A stretch of 17,450 bases of DNA from Agrobacterium fabrum (lineage in GTDB: Bacteria > Pseudomonadota > Alphaproteobacteria > Rhizobiales > Rhizobiaceae): the NCBI GenBank assembly GCA_003241215.1, contig QFOL01000047.1, positions 1-17,450 on the forward strand. Direction: 5' to 3'. The position numbers and the translations under genes were made by a program. Below the pieces are notes generated by a model. That model worked only from the letters and a program-made list of their open reading frames with translations, was not told where the DNA came from and made no database searches. Position 1 is the stretch's first letter. Every line of letters begins with the position of its first letter. Below, in pieces: positions 1-8,069 of the stretch.

Positions 1-115
1 CATCGCACACATTTGATCTAATGTAGTAAGCGGCCTCTGTTTTCCATCAAGAAAAGTGAATTTTGCAAGCCTCACTGCGTTCAGGCCCCCGCAACCAAAT
101 TCCTACGCATACACA

Positions 116-146
116 AAGCCCGCCCGGAGAAATCCGCCGGGCTTTT
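116..146 (+). terminator. Rho-independent terminator of an upstream off-window gene
   Basis: A 7-bp outer stem (AAGCCCG at 116-122 with CGGGCTT at 138-144) and a 4-bp inner stem closed by a GAAA tetraloop (129-132) are followed by T residues to 146. This is a classic intrinsic terminator reading rightward. It should end a transcript that starts left of the window, because no gene is seen in 1-115. The T run is short (four), so efficiency is uncertain. Confidence 0.75.
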
Positions 147-483
147 GGCATTCGCAGAAAACACATCAGAAAACACTAATATTGTAGTCGCTGTGATCAT
201 GCCTATGGTGCGGGTGTTGCCGTTGCATTGGGATTGGTGAGCTCTCCCCCCGGTCAGTCGTTTTCTGCGTTGTGAACCAGTTTCGACGAAAGCTCGGGAT
301 GATGGTATGTTTCAATACAACAGGCACGGAAGGGGCATGACCGTCAGTTGATATTCCCGGTATGCTCCCGGCATGGGGAGTTGCCGCTACACGACGGTAA
401 CGGCTGAAGGCGGACGACCTTCCGGGAGAGCGCGTGCAGCGGGTTGTTCTTGACGATCGGGAATGAGGGAGGCTTTGAAAGGC
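147..483. other. Intergenic region upstream of the MscS-family gene
   Basis: About 340 bases between the terminator and the channel gene. A long open frame runs through it on the minus strand, but it continues deep into the channel gene and has arginine- and histidine-rich shadow composition, so I reject it. I see no convincing -35/-10 pair. The CTCCCGGCATGGGGAG segment around 364-379 is partly self-complementary but short. The promoter of the channel gene presumably lies here. Confidence 0.5.
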
Positions 484-2715
484 ATGACGACAATTGCGTT
501 CCGCGGCTGCCTGCGTAGCTGGAGGTACTTCTTCGCGATCGCATTGTTCATCTGTATTTTCAATCCTGTAAAAGCCCAAGACGCGGCTGCGCCGCCTGTG
601 GAAAAGCTGCGTGAAATCTCCCGGTTGCTTGCGGATCCGCAGGTCGCCGCCTGGCTCAAAGATAGCCAGGCGGTCAACCCCGTGCCTCAGTCGCCGGCTC
701 CGGCGGCGGCAATGCAGTCCGGCTATATCGCCGAGAAGCTCGATACAGTCAAAGAGCGGCTTGACACCGTGATGACGGGGAGCATGGAATTCGCTCCCGG
801 TATGAAGACAGCGGTTGACAAGCTTGCAGCGGAGGTGATGCAGCGCGGCGTTCTGCGTCTCTTCTTGTTGATGCTGCTCATTCCTCTTTTTGCCATGGGT
901 TTCGAGCGGTTGTTTGATTATCTGTCGGGGCGGCATTGGCGTCGCCATTTGGCGGAGTCGATGGCTGCCGTGCCAGTTGGCCTTCATGCCTGCGGACAGG
1001 CCGTCAGCTTCGCGGTTGGCGCTCTGCTGCCGTTGGCCATTGTCAATTGGCCGCCGCTGATGCAGAGAACGGCGCTCATATTGGCGATTGCAGCCATCGT
1101 TCTCCGCTTCACGACTTTATTTGGCGGCTACATCGTCTGGTTGATTGAACAGCCGGACGAGAAAAAGGCTTACCCGGAAGAAGAGCAACCCGTCGTTTCC
1201 CCAGTCGGCGAAACCGCGCTCGCCGAACCGGCCGATATACACACCGCCAGTCCGATATCCGCTTCGCAGGCGGAGCCTACGCCGCTTATGACACCGGATG
1301 GTCTGCGTTACTGGTTTTCGCGTTTCCAGCGCGGTCTGCGTGTCTTTATCGCTGGCTGGACGGTCGTGGAATTGATGAAGCTTTTCGGTTTCACCGAAGG
1401 CGCAGTGCTGCTCGTGGTCCTTATCTTCAACCTTGCTCTCTTCACCCTTGCCGTCGAAGCGGTCTGGCGCCGCCCGCACCGCGCAGACCATGGGGAAACC
1501 GCTCGTAAAGTCTGGTCCTGGGTGATGACGGTGGCGGTGATCGTGCTTCTGATCCTCTGGATCATCGGGCTTCATGTTTTATTCTGGGTCGGCATCGCCT
1601 CTCTACTGCTCCCCCCGGCCTTGCGATTGACGACCGCCGTCATCGCACGCCTGCATGGAGGCAATGAGGTTGCCCGCCCTACGGGCATGGGGTTCGTCAT
1701 CAGCGAACGGGGTGTGCGGGCGCTTGTCATCATCCTCGCCGCCTGGTGGATCGCAAACGTGGCCGGCGTGGATGCTGCCGGCATGATGATGGGAGCAGGG
1801 GACACATTGGTCAGTCGTGTCGCACGGGCCGTCACCCAGGCAATCGCGGTCCTTCTGGTCGCAGACATTCTCTGGCAGTTCCTCAAGGCGGAAATCTCGA
1901 TACACATGGCGGAAAGGCCGCGCGGCCGCCACCTGAGCGATGCGCAGCGTGGCCGCAACGCCCGCATTCGTACGCTGCTGCCGATTTTACACAATATTCT
2001 CGCGATTATCCTCGGCGCGATTGCCGTCATGATGGTGCTGACCAGTATCGGTGTCGATATAGGTCCATTGATTGCGGGGGCCGGGGTAGCCGGTGTCGCC
2101 ATAGGCTTCGGTGCTCAGACCGTAGTGAAGGACCTTATTTCGGGTATCTTTTATCTCTGGGATGACGCTTTCCGCATTGGAGAATATATCGAGACCGGAA
2201 AATATAAGGGGGAGGTCGAGAGCTTTTCTCTGCGTTCGGTGAAGCTGCGACATCATCGCGGCCCTCTTACCACCGTGCCGTTTGGTGAATTGGGCGCCGT
2301 GCAGAATATGAGCCGTGACTGGTCGGTTACGAAGTTCAACATCTCCGTCCCTTACGACACCGATCTCGAAAAGCTGCGCAAGGTTATCAAACGCATCGGC
2401 ACGGACATTGCCGAGAAGCCGGAATACAAGGACATATTGATTGAGCCATTGAAGATGAAGGGCGTAGCCGAATTCGGTGAATATGCCGTGGTCGTGCGCG
2501 TGGGTTTCACAACCAAACCCGGCGAGCAGTTTATGATCCGGCGCGAGATCATGAACCGCATTGTAACTGACTTTAAGGCAAACGATATCCAGTTCGCATC
2601 GCCGACCGTGCAGGTGGGAGGAACGAATGGTTATACAAATGCAACCGTCGCCGCTGATGAAATTCGACGCCGCCGTGAAAAGGGACTTGCGGCCATGAAC
2701 GAATCCGAGGCTTGA
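484..2715 (+). CDS. Large MscS-family mechanosensitive ion channel (YbiO-like)
   Basis: Inner-membrane channel expected to open under membrane tension during hypo-osmotic shock. The first ATG is at 463, but I prefer 484: GGGAGG (468-473) is placed to serve it, and the protein then begins MTTIAFRG with a signal peptide ending VKA near residue 31. The length is then 743 aa, close to E. coli YbiO (about 741 aa), from memory. After a periplasmic segment there are many hydrophobic helices. The MscS core is clear: the glycine/alanine-rich pore helix IAGAGVAGVAIGFGAQ (about 530-545) is followed by the beta domain with DDAFRIGEYIE and LTTVPFGELG, and then the alpha/beta C-terminal domain. It stands alone as a transcription unit and is convergent with the next gene. 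The family call is secure. The YbiO subfamily rests on length and architecture. Confidence 0.9.
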   Translation: MTTIAFRGCLRSWRYFFAIALFICIFNPVKAQDAAAPPVEKLREISRLLADPQVAAWLKDSQAVNPVPQSPAPAAAMQSGYIAEKLDTVKERLDTVMTGSMEFAPGMKTAVDKLAAEVMQRGVLRLFLLMLLIPLFAMGFERLFDYLSGRHWRRHLAESMAAVPVGLHACGQAVSFAVGALLPLAIVNWPPLMQRTALILAIAAIVLRFTTLFGGYIVWLIEQPDEKKAYPEEEQPVVSPVGETALAEPADIHTASPISASQAEPTPLMTPDGLRYWFSRFQRGLRVFIAGWTVVELMKLFGFTEGAVLLVVLIFNLALFTLAVEAVWRRPHRADHGETARKVWSWVMTVAVIVLLILWIIGLHVLFWVGIASLLLPPALRLTTAVIARLHGGNEVARPTGMGFVISERGVRALVIILAAWWIANVAGVDAAGMMMGAGDTLVSRVARAVTQAIAVLLVADILWQFLKAEISIHMAERPRGRHLSDAQRGRNARIRTLLPILHNILAIILGAIAVMMVLTSIGVDIGPLIAGAGVAGVAIGFGAQTVVKDLISGIFYLWDDAFRIGEYIETGKYKGEVESFSLRSVKLRHHRGPLTTVPFGELGAVQNMSRDWSVTKFNISVPYDTDLEKLRKVIKRIGTDIAEKPEYKDILIEPLKMKGVAEFGEYAVVVRVGFTTKPGEQFMIRREIMNRIVTDFKANDIQFASPTVQVGGTNGYTNATVAADEIRRRREKGLAAMNESEA

Positions 2716-2758
2716 GATTATGGCCAGGTGAGACGCGCCGCCCTCTAAAAAATCGGGC

Positions 2759-2989
2759 TTAACGCCGATATTGGCGGACGAGAAGGCGGTCGGGGATATA
2801 TGCCGCAAGACGTGCAAGCATCAGCCAGGCGACGACGAAACCCGCATCGTGCTCTAAGCCCTCGCGCGGGCCGTGTTCCCCGCCGCGTTTGCCGAAGATG
2901 CGGATTGGGATCTTAATAGTTACGCGGCAGCCCGGGTCGTCCAGCCGGATGCCGGTGATCCCTTGCCTATCGGCGCGCGCTTCGGACAT
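2759..2989 (-). CDS. Small uncharacterised protein, 76 aa
   Basis: I do not recognise this protein. The frame runs from an ATG at 2989 to a TAA at 2759-2761. GAGGGG lies about four bases before the start, a good ribosome binding site. Third codon positions are mostly G or C, as in the real genes around it. The product begins MSEARADRQG, is basic overall, and has a mainly hydrophobic stretch near residues 48-70 (AGFVVAWLMLARLAAYIP) that could be one membrane helix or an amphipathic helix. It is convergent with the mechanosensitive channel gene (43 bases between stops) and divergent from the LysR gene (87 bases between starts). The frame stays open upstream to 3421 across the LysR gene, but that extension has shadow composition, so 2989 is the likely start. 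Confidence 0.5.
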   Translation of the reverse strand: MSEARADRQGITGIRLDDPGCRVTIKIPIRIFGKRGGEHGPREGLEHDAGFVVAWLMLARLAAYIPDRLLVRQYRR

Positions 2990-3076
2990 ACTGCCCCTCG
3001 AACCAAAAAGGCCAAGGGCAAGACGAAGCCAGAGACGCAGAGCTGGATCGCGGAGCCATGCGAGAAGATTGACCCC

Positions 3077-3985
3077 ATGAATACGCGATTCCTCGAAACT
3101 TTCCTCTGGGCGGCACGGTTGAGCAGCTTTTCGGCGGCCGCGGAACGTTTGCACACCACGCAGGCGTCGGTCTCCAACCGGATTGCCGCACTGGAGCGTG
3201 AACTCGGTGTGGTGCTGTTCACGCGCGATGTGCGCTGCGTCAACCTGACGCCCGCCGGTCGTCTGGCGCTGCAGCATGCCGAAAAGATCGTCAACCTCAC
3301 CGGCGAGTTCCGGCAGATCGTCAGTAACCGGGAGGCGTTGCGGGGCACCGTGCGCATCGGCGCCGCCGATACGATCGTTTATGCCTGGCTGCCGCTGCTC
3401 ATCCGCCGCATGAACGAACAATATCCCGGTGTCAGCCTGGATCTGACCATCGATACCAGCCTGAAACTCTCCCAGCGCATTCAGAACGGCGAGGTGGATG
3501 TCGGTTTCATCATGGGGCCGATCATGGCTGCGGATATCTACAACTCACCGCTCTGCACATTTGAGTCCTGCTGGGTCGGCGCAGTCGAACTGCCGTTGCC
3601 GGAAACGGGTGTCACACTGGAAGATATCGCGCATTTTCCGCTGCTTACCTTCTCGACCGGGTCACAGCCGCACCAGGCGTTACGCGCGCTCCTCGATTCC
3701 CACGGCCTGTCCGATAGCCGCATCTACAATTCCAATTCGCTGTCGATCATGACCCGTCTTGTGGCCACGGCGGTTGGCGTGGGCGCGTTGCCGCGCGTAT
3801 TGGTGGACGGCATCATCAAGTCGGGCGAAGCGCGTATTCTCGACATCACGCCGCCGGTGCCGCCTCTTACCTTCCACACGGTTTACCAGGAGCGTGGCGA
3901 CAACGCGCTTGCCCGTGCCATTGCCGACATGGCGACGGAAATCGTCAGTGAAACCACCACGCAATGGATGACCGCCGCAGCTTAA
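3077..3985 (+). CDS. LysR-type transcriptional regulator
   Basis: A 302-aa DNA-binding regulator of normal LysR-family length. The N-terminal winged helix-turn-helix spans about residues 3-60 (FSAAAERLHTTQASVSNRIAALERE in pieces, then LFTRDVR and LTPAGRLAL). The effector domain starts near LRGTVRIGAADT and resembles a periplasmic-binding fold. The open frame extends upstream to 2873, but those 68 residues do not resemble a LysR N-terminus, and MNTRFLETFLWAARLSSFS is the canonical beginning. The ribosome binding site is weak (GAGAAG, 12 bases upstream). It lies 126 bases before the hydrolase/importer cluster on the same strand, with a dyad in the gap, so it is the probable regulator of that cluster. 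The effector is unknown. Confidence 0.88.
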   Translation: MNTRFLETFLWAARLSSFSAAAERLHTTQASVSNRIAALERELGVVLFTRDVRCVNLTPAGRLALQHAEKIVNLTGEFRQIVSNREALRGTVRIGAADTIVYAWLPLLIRRMNEQYPGVSLDLTIDTSLKLSQRIQNGEVDVGFIMGPIMAADIYNSPLCTFESCWVGAVELPLPETGVTLEDIAHFPLLTFSTGSQPHQALRALLDSHGLSDSRIYNSNSLSIMTRLVATAVGVGALPRVLVDGIIKSGEARILDITPPVPPLTFHTVYQERGDNALARAIADMATEIVSETTTQWMTAAA

Positions 3986-4014
3986 ATTTTATGCTGCATC
4001 GCAAGATGATTAAT

Positions 4015-4033
4015 CCATAAGCTTATCTTATGG
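4015..4033. promoter_or_regulatory. Candidate operator dyad for the hydrolase/importer cluster
   Basis: A perfect 7-5-7 inverted repeat, CCATAAG then CTTAT then CTTATGG, in the 126-base gap between the LysR gene and the cluster. Such AT-rich dyads are typical LysR-family sites. A weak promoter candidate follows (TTGTCA at 4055-4060, TTAATT at 4079-4084, spacing 18). The dyad would lie just upstream of that -35, the usual activator position. Direct binding by the adjacent LysR protein is inferred. Confidence 0.5.
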
Positions 4034-4111
4034 GTTTCGATAGAGTTTTTCCGTTTGTCATGAAAACAGTTCCCGTTCTTAATTCTCCTCGCAACATGAG
4101 AGGAGAGCAAC

Positions 4112-4915
4112 GTGAAAGTCTCACTTGTTCAAATGAATACCCAGAATGACAAGGCAGAAAATCTGAAAGTTGCTGCCGATCTGATTGAGAAGGCAGTCAA
4201 GGCGGACAATCCTGACCTTGTTGTGCTTCCAGAATACTTCGCATTTCTTGGAGATAATCCTCAGGAGATGCATGAGAGCGGCGAAGAATTTCCCGGTGGC
4301 GAGATCTATACGCTGCTTTCGGGGCTCGCAAAGAAGCATGCGATTACGCTGCATGCCGGCTCCATCGTCGAGAAGGAAGGCAACCGATTTTACAATTCGA
4401 CGCTGGTTTTCGGTCCCGATGGCCAGCAGATTGCCCGGTACCGCAAAATTCACCTGTTCGACGTCGATACGCCGAACGGCATCAGCTATCGCGAATCCGA
4501 TTCCGTTGCCCGTGGCGAAGAGGTCGTGACCTATAAGGTTGGCGACAAGACGGTGGGTTGCGGCATCTGCTACGATATCCGTTTCCCGGAACTGTTCCGC
4601 GCCCTGCGGGACAAGGGCGCGGATGTCATCGTTCTGCCTGCCGCCTTCACGCTGATGACAGGCAAGGACCATTGGGAAGTGCTGGCCCGCGCCCGCGCCG
4701 TCGAAACCCAGACCTATTTCCTCGCCGTCGGCCAGATCGGCGCCCATGCGGGCGGCAAGAAGGCCTGCTGGGGCCATTCCATGGTCATCGACCCTTGGGG
4801 CCACATCATCGCGCAATGCTCCGACACTGTCGGAACGGCGGGGGCGGCTCTCGATTTCGACTATTCGGCCAAGGTGCGAGCCAACGTGCCGGTGGCGAAC
4901 CACCATGTTCTCTGA
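4112..4915 (+). CDS. Nit-type carbon-nitrogen hydrolase (nitrilase superfamily amidase)
   Basis: A cytoplasmic amidase of 267 aa that should cleave a carboxamide (C-N) bond through a cysteine thioester. The full catalytic triad is visible: Glu41 in LPEYFAF, Lys112 in YRKIHLFD, and Cys153 in GCGICYDIRFPELFR. The layout matches the Nit1/Nit2 branch (omega-amidase, deaminated glutathione amidase), but motif reading does not fix the substrate. It starts with GTG at 4112. AGGAGAG (4101-4107) sits four bases upstream, and an ATG at 4096 is out of frame. It heads the cluster, with the RraA-like gene 15 bases downstream, which suggests that an imported or derived amide is hydrolysed here. Confidence 0.88.
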   Translation: MKVSLVQMNTQNDKAENLKVAADLIEKAVKADNPDLVVLPEYFAFLGDNPQEMHESGEEFPGGEIYTLLSGLAKKHAITLHAGSIVEKEGNRFYNSTLVFGPDGQQIARYRKIHLFDVDTPNGISYRESDSVARGEEVVTYKVGDKTVGCGICYDIRFPELFRALRDKGADVIVLPAAFTLMTGKDHWEVLARARAVETQTYFLAVGQIGAHAGGKKACWGHSMVIDPWGHIIAQCSDTVGTAGAALDFDYSAKVRANVPVANHHVL

Positions 4916-4930
4916 TCGGAGAAAGACCTA

Positions 4931-5596
4931 ATGTTTATCGTCAACCCCATGCCGGAACAGATCGACGCTGATATCATCGAGCTTCTTGAGAAGGTCGAAG
5001 TCGCAACGATCGGTCATGTGCTTCACTCCGGCTTCGTCGATCCTGAAATCCGCGCCGTTCTTCCGGGCAAGCGCGTGGCCGGCACCGCCGTCACGCTGCG
5101 TATCCCGAATGCGGATTCGACCATGCTCCACTACCTGACGCAACTCGTGCGTCCGGGCGATATCGTCCTCATCGACCGTTGCGGTGATACCCGCCACGCC
5201 TGCTGGGGCGGGGTCATCACCAACACCATGAAGATGGCCGGCGTCAAAGCCGGTGTCGTCGACGGTCCGGCGACCGACTTTTCGGAATTCACCAAGGTCG
5301 ACATGCCCATGTGGTGCCGCGGCCCGTCGCCGATCACCACCAAGATCCTTGGTCTGGAAGGCGCGATCAACGTTCCGATCAGCGTCGGCGGCCAGATGAT
5401 CAATCCGGGTGATGCGATCCTGTGCGACGAAAGCGGCGTCGTCGCCCTTCATCCGAGCCAGGCCCGCGCCATGGCGGAACGGGCCATCGGCATGCAGGAA
5501 GCCGAGATCGTGCTTCTGGAACGCCTGCGCAACGGCGAGAAGCTGCCGGATATTTCCGGCGCCAACAAATTCGTCCAGGCCAAGCTGAGCGCCTGA
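4931..5596 (+). CDS. RraA-like / HMG-aldolase-fold family protein
   Basis: 221 aa, a normal length for the RraA/4-hydroxy-4-methyl-2-oxoglutarate aldolase fold, which is usually a cytoplasmic trimer or hexamer. Family hallmarks seen are PGKRVAGTAVTLR (45-57), RPGDIVLID (74-82), the glycine pair in ACWGGVITNTM (90-100), and VVDGPATDFSE (109-119). In characterised aldolases the last motif reads DGxxRD, with Arg binding the pyruvate carboxylate and Asp holding the metal. Here the Arg position is Thr115, while Asp116 is kept. The family includes RNase E inhibitors as well as aldolases, so the reaction is open. It starts 15 bases after the hydrolase stop, with GGAG nine bases upstream, and is almost certainly co-transcribed with it. 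Confidence 0.82.
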   Translation: MFIVNPMPEQIDADIIELLEKVEVATIGHVLHSGFVDPEIRAVLPGKRVAGTAVTLRIPNADSTMLHYLTQLVRPGDIVLIDRCGDTRHACWGGVITNTMKMAGVKAGVVDGPATDFSEFTKVDMPMWCRGPSPITTKILGLEGAINVPISVGGQMINPGDAILCDESGVVALHPSQARAMAERAIGMQEAEIVLLERLRNGEKLPDISGANKFVQAKLSA

Positions 5597-5610
5597 CGCT
5601 GCATTCCGGA

Positions 5611-5629
5611 TGGCGGGCCAGGCCCGCCA
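5611..5629 (+). other. Intercistronic hairpin before the binding-protein gene
   Basis: TGGCGGG and CCCGCCA form a perfect 7-bp stem around the loop CCAGG. It begins 14 bases after the RraA-like stop and ends before the AGGAGA ribosome binding site of the next gene. No T run follows, so it is not an intrinsic terminator. A role as a barrier to mRNA decay, or as a processing site that raises binding-protein expression, is inferred. Confidence 0.5.
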
Positions 5630-5657
5630 CCCAATAACAATAGAGGAGAACAGGACA

Positions 5658-6698
5658 ATGAAGAAAACGATACTTCTGAGTGGGATTCTCATGCTTGGCG
5701 CGGCCGCCCTGCCGGCGCACGCCCAGCAGACCGTGACGTTTCTTGGCTATAGCGGCCTTTTCCAGGAGCGTTACACCAAGGCCGTCATCGAGCCTTTCAT
5801 GGCCGCCAACCCTGACATCAAGGTCGACTATTTCCCGCAGCAGGGTTCTGCCGCCATGCTCGGCTCGCTGCGCGCGCAGAAAGCTGCACCGCAGGCCGAT
5901 ATTGCGCTGATGGATGTTTCCGTCGCCAAGACCGGCACGGATGAAGGCCTGTTCGACAAGGTCGATGAAAGCGTGACCAAGAACGTTGCCGACCTCTATC
6001 CAAACGCCCGCTTCGAAGGTGTGGCCGGTGTCGGTGTGACTTTCGACAACCTCGTTCTCATCTACAACACCGATGCGATCAAGACCGCACCGGACAGTTG
6101 GAACGCCCTCAAAGACAGTGCCTTCAAGGGCAAGATCGCCATGCTGAGCGCTCCTGACATCGTCGGTATCGGTACTACCATCATCATGGACCACATGAAT
6201 GGCGGCACCGACTTCATCAAGAATATCGACGCCGGCATCAATGCCATGGCGGAAGTCGCACCGAACGTCCAGACCTGGGAACCGAAGCCGGAAGTCTATC
6301 CGAATGTCGTCAACGGTCAGGTGTCGCTGGGCGTGGGCTGGAATGCCCGCAGCCAGGTGAACGCCGATGGTTCCAAGGGCAAGATGAAGGTCGTTCTTCC
6401 GAAGGAAGGCACGATCCTGCAGATCAATACGCTTAACCTCGTCAAGGGCGGCCCGTCGTCCGAGGCGGCCCGAAAGTTCGTCGATTATGCGCTGAGCCCG
6501 GAAGCCCAGGCAGCCTTCACCGCCGCCATGTATTATGCGCCGACCAACACCAAGGCCACGGTCGCTGCCGATGTGAGTGACCGCACGGTCGTCAAGGCGA
6601 TGGACAAGGTTATCCCGGTCGACTGGATCGGCCTCTCGAAGGTTCGTGACCAGATCACCCAGGACTGGCGCCGCAAGGTCATTCCGCTCAGCCGCTAA
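5658..6698 (+). CDS. PotD-like ABC transporter substrate-binding protein
   Basis: A periplasmic receptor of 346 aa for the importer encoded just downstream. The signal peptide MKKTILLSGILMLGAAALPA then HA-QQ is cleaved after about residue 22. The mature part opens with a beta strand and a bacterial extracellular solute-binding family 1 pattern (TVTFLGYSG, MAANPDIKVDYFPQQG, ADIALMDVS, LVLIYNTDAI). The in-frame ATG at 5610 is upstream of the 5611-5629 hairpin and lacks the signal peptide at its start. The ATG at 5658 has AGGAGA 10-15 bases before it and begins the signal peptide directly, so it is chosen. The resemblance is to spermidine/putrescine-type and related small-molecule receptors. The ligand is unknown. 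Confidence 0.88.
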   Translation: MKKTILLSGILMLGAAALPAHAQQTVTFLGYSGLFQERYTKAVIEPFMAANPDIKVDYFPQQGSAAMLGSLRAQKAAPQADIALMDVSVAKTGTDEGLFDKVDESVTKNVADLYPNARFEGVAGVGVTFDNLVLIYNTDAIKTAPDSWNALKDSAFKGKIAMLSAPDIVGIGTTIIMDHMNGGTDFIKNIDAGINAMAEVAPNVQTWEPKPEVYPNVVNGQVSLGVGWNARSQVNADGSKGKMKVVLPKEGTILQINTLNLVKGGPSSEAARKFVDYALSPEAQAAFTAAMYYAPTNTKATVAADVSDRTVVKAMDKVIPVDWIGLSKVRDQITQDWRRKVIPLSR

Positions 6699-6977
6699 GG
6701 CTTTCGCGCCCGGTGCAAAAAATGGCAAGACTTCCGCATCGGCCTCGGTGGATGCGGAGACGGCATAAGCCCAGGTTCATTTCCTCTGCCGGCGTTGGGG
6801 CCGGTGGAGGGATGAGGTAAAGCGGACATGCGGTCCGGGTGGCCAGATTGCCTGCATTGCGGGAAGCGCCGTGCAACGGTGCAGCAAGTTTCCGCCCCGA
6901 CTGCATAGATCAAGGGACAGGGCATGTCCGAGACCCCTGCGGGTTGGGCATGTTCTGGAGAAAGGCAAAAAGCCAGA
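6699..6977 (+). other. Structured intergenic region between binding-protein and ATPase genes
   Basis: About 280 bases with no gene and unusual self-complementarity. Hairpins seen: TCCGCATC (6733-6740) with GATGCGGA (6751-6758), 8 bp; an 11-bp stem with two G-U pairs, left arm 6783-6793, right arm 6800-6810, loop GTTGGG; CGGAC (6823-6827) with GTCCG (6833-6837); CTGCATTG (6852-6859) with CAACGGTGCAG (6874-6884), bulged; GGACA (6915-6919) with TGTCC (6925-6929); ACCC (6933-6936) with GGGT (6941-6944). No T tract follows any of them. It may be a cis-regulatory leader or a decay barrier. I could not match it to a known riboswitch class. Confidence 0.45.
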
Positions 6978-8069
6978 ATGGGAACTTCAGATATCATGCA
7001 GCCAGGATTTCTCTCTATTCGGTCACTGACCAAGCGTTACGAGACCATGGTCGCCGTGGATAATCTCAATCTCGAGATACCCAAGGGCGAGCTGGTTGCC
7101 TTCCTCGGTCCATCCGGCTGCGGCAAGTCGACATCGCTGCGCATGATTGCCGGCCTCGCGCCCGTGACGTCAGGTTCGATCCTGATCGATGGCAAGGATG
7201 TGACCCAGCTTGCGCCCTACAAGCGCGACATTGGCCTCGTTTTTCAGAGCTATGCGCTTTTCCCGCATATGACGGTCCTCAAGAACGTCATGTTCGGTCT
7301 CGAAATGCGCAAGGTGCCGGCTGCGGAAGCGGAACGGCGTGCGCGCGAAGCGATTGCCATGGTGCGTCTGGAAGGGCGGGAGGACCGCCGCCCCGCCCAG
7401 CTTTCCGGTGGCCAGCAGCAGCGCGTCGCGCTGGCGCGTGCGCTCGTTATCCAGCCCTCCATCCTCCTGTTCGACGAACCTCTTTCCAATCTCGACGCCA
7501 AGCTTCGCGACGAGATGCGTTCCGAAATTCGCCGTATCCAGAAACAGCTGGGCATCACCTCCATCTTCGTCACGCATGATCAGGTCGAGGCGCTCAGCAT
7601 GTGCGACAAGGTCGCCGTACTCAATGGCGGGCGACTGGAACAGCTCGGCACGCCCCATGATCTCTACGAGCGCCCGGCGACGGCTTTCGTCGCCTCTTTC
7701 GTCGGTCGCACCAACAGGCTGGTCGGAAACGCGACCGGCGACCACATCACGGTCGGCGATGCGGTGTTGCGCGCGCCCGGTTCGCACAACGGTATCATCG
7801 ACCTTATGGTGCGGCCGCACCGCATGGCCATGACGGTTGCCGGCGACGCCGCACCCGATTTCGACGGAGCACCCGTCAATCGTATCGCCGGTGAGGTTCG
7901 CGATGTCTATTATGCAGGCGATATCCTTCACTACGAGATCGCCGCGGGCGGACAGACACTGTCGGTGGAGCGTGCGACTTCGGGCGGCGAAACACCTGTG
8001 GCGGCGGGTAGCGCGGTCAGCCTCGTCTGGCGCGTGGAGGACACGCTGGTCTTCGGAGCAAACCAATGA
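6978..8069 (+). CDS. PotA-like ABC transporter ATP-binding protein
   Basis: Cytoplasmic ATPase that powers the importer. With this start it is 363 aa, as usual for PotA/CysA-type subunits. Motifs: Walker A GPSGCGKS (44-51), Q-loop Gln90, signature LSGGQQQR (142-149), Walker B ILLFDEP (162-168), H-loop His200, then a C-terminal TOBE-like regulatory domain ([22 protein letters not shown]). Candidate starts are ATG 6924 (AAGGGA seven bases upstream), ATG 6978 and ATG 6996. The 6924-6977 codons look non-coding and overlap a hairpin, so I prefer 6978. 6996 ([11 protein letters not shown]) is equally possible. The stop overlaps the next start in ATGA, showing translational coupling with the permease. 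Confidence 0.9.
   Translation: MGTSDIMQPGFLSIRSLTKRYETMVAVDNLNLEIPKGELVAFLGPSGCGKSTSLRMIAGLAPVTSGSILIDGKDVTQLAPYKRDIGLVFQSYALFPHMTVLKNVMFGLEMRKVPAAEAERRAREAIAMVRLEGREDRRPAQLSGGQQQRVALARALVIQPSILLFDEPLSNLDAKLRDEMRSEIRRIQKQLGITSIFVTHDQVEALSMCDKVAVLNGGRLEQLGTPHDLYERPATAFVASFVGRTNRLVGNATGDHITVGDAVLRAPGSHNGIIDLMVRPHRMAMTVAGDAAPDFDGAPVNRIAGEVRDVYYAGDILHYEIAAGGQTLSVERATSGGETPVAAGSAVSLVWRVEDTLVFGANQ

Noticed and set aside
65..97. A sequence ending in GCAACCA that resembles the 3' end of a tRNA before the terminator.
   Set aside because: The T-loop would read TTCAG instead of TTCRA, its stem does not pair, and no complementary acceptor strand exists in 1-40.
166..987. Long minus-strand open frame (273 codons) across the channel gene's 5' end.
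   Set aside because: Arginine/histidine-rich composition and position opposite a clear membrane protein gene mark it as a shadow of GC-biased codons.
2873..3076. N-terminal extension of the LysR gene.
   Set aside because: It is in frame but does not resemble a LysR N-terminus; the canonical helix-turn-helix begins a few residues after ATG 3077, and the small minus-strand gene overlaps the extension.
4121..4906. Minus-strand open frame antisense to the Nit hydrolase.
   Set aside because: The plus-strand gene has a complete catalytic triad; the antisense frame shows no domain.
5400..6728. 442-codon minus-strand open frame over the RraA-like and binding-protein genes.
   Set aside because: It spans two well-supported plus-strand genes and an intergenic hairpin, with shadow-type composition.
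6733..6944. Cobalamin, TPP, FMN or glycine riboswitch in the ATPase leader.
   Set aside because: Some segments loosely recall a cobalamin element, but the B12-box and other conserved core motifs are not present in the right order, so I only call it structured.
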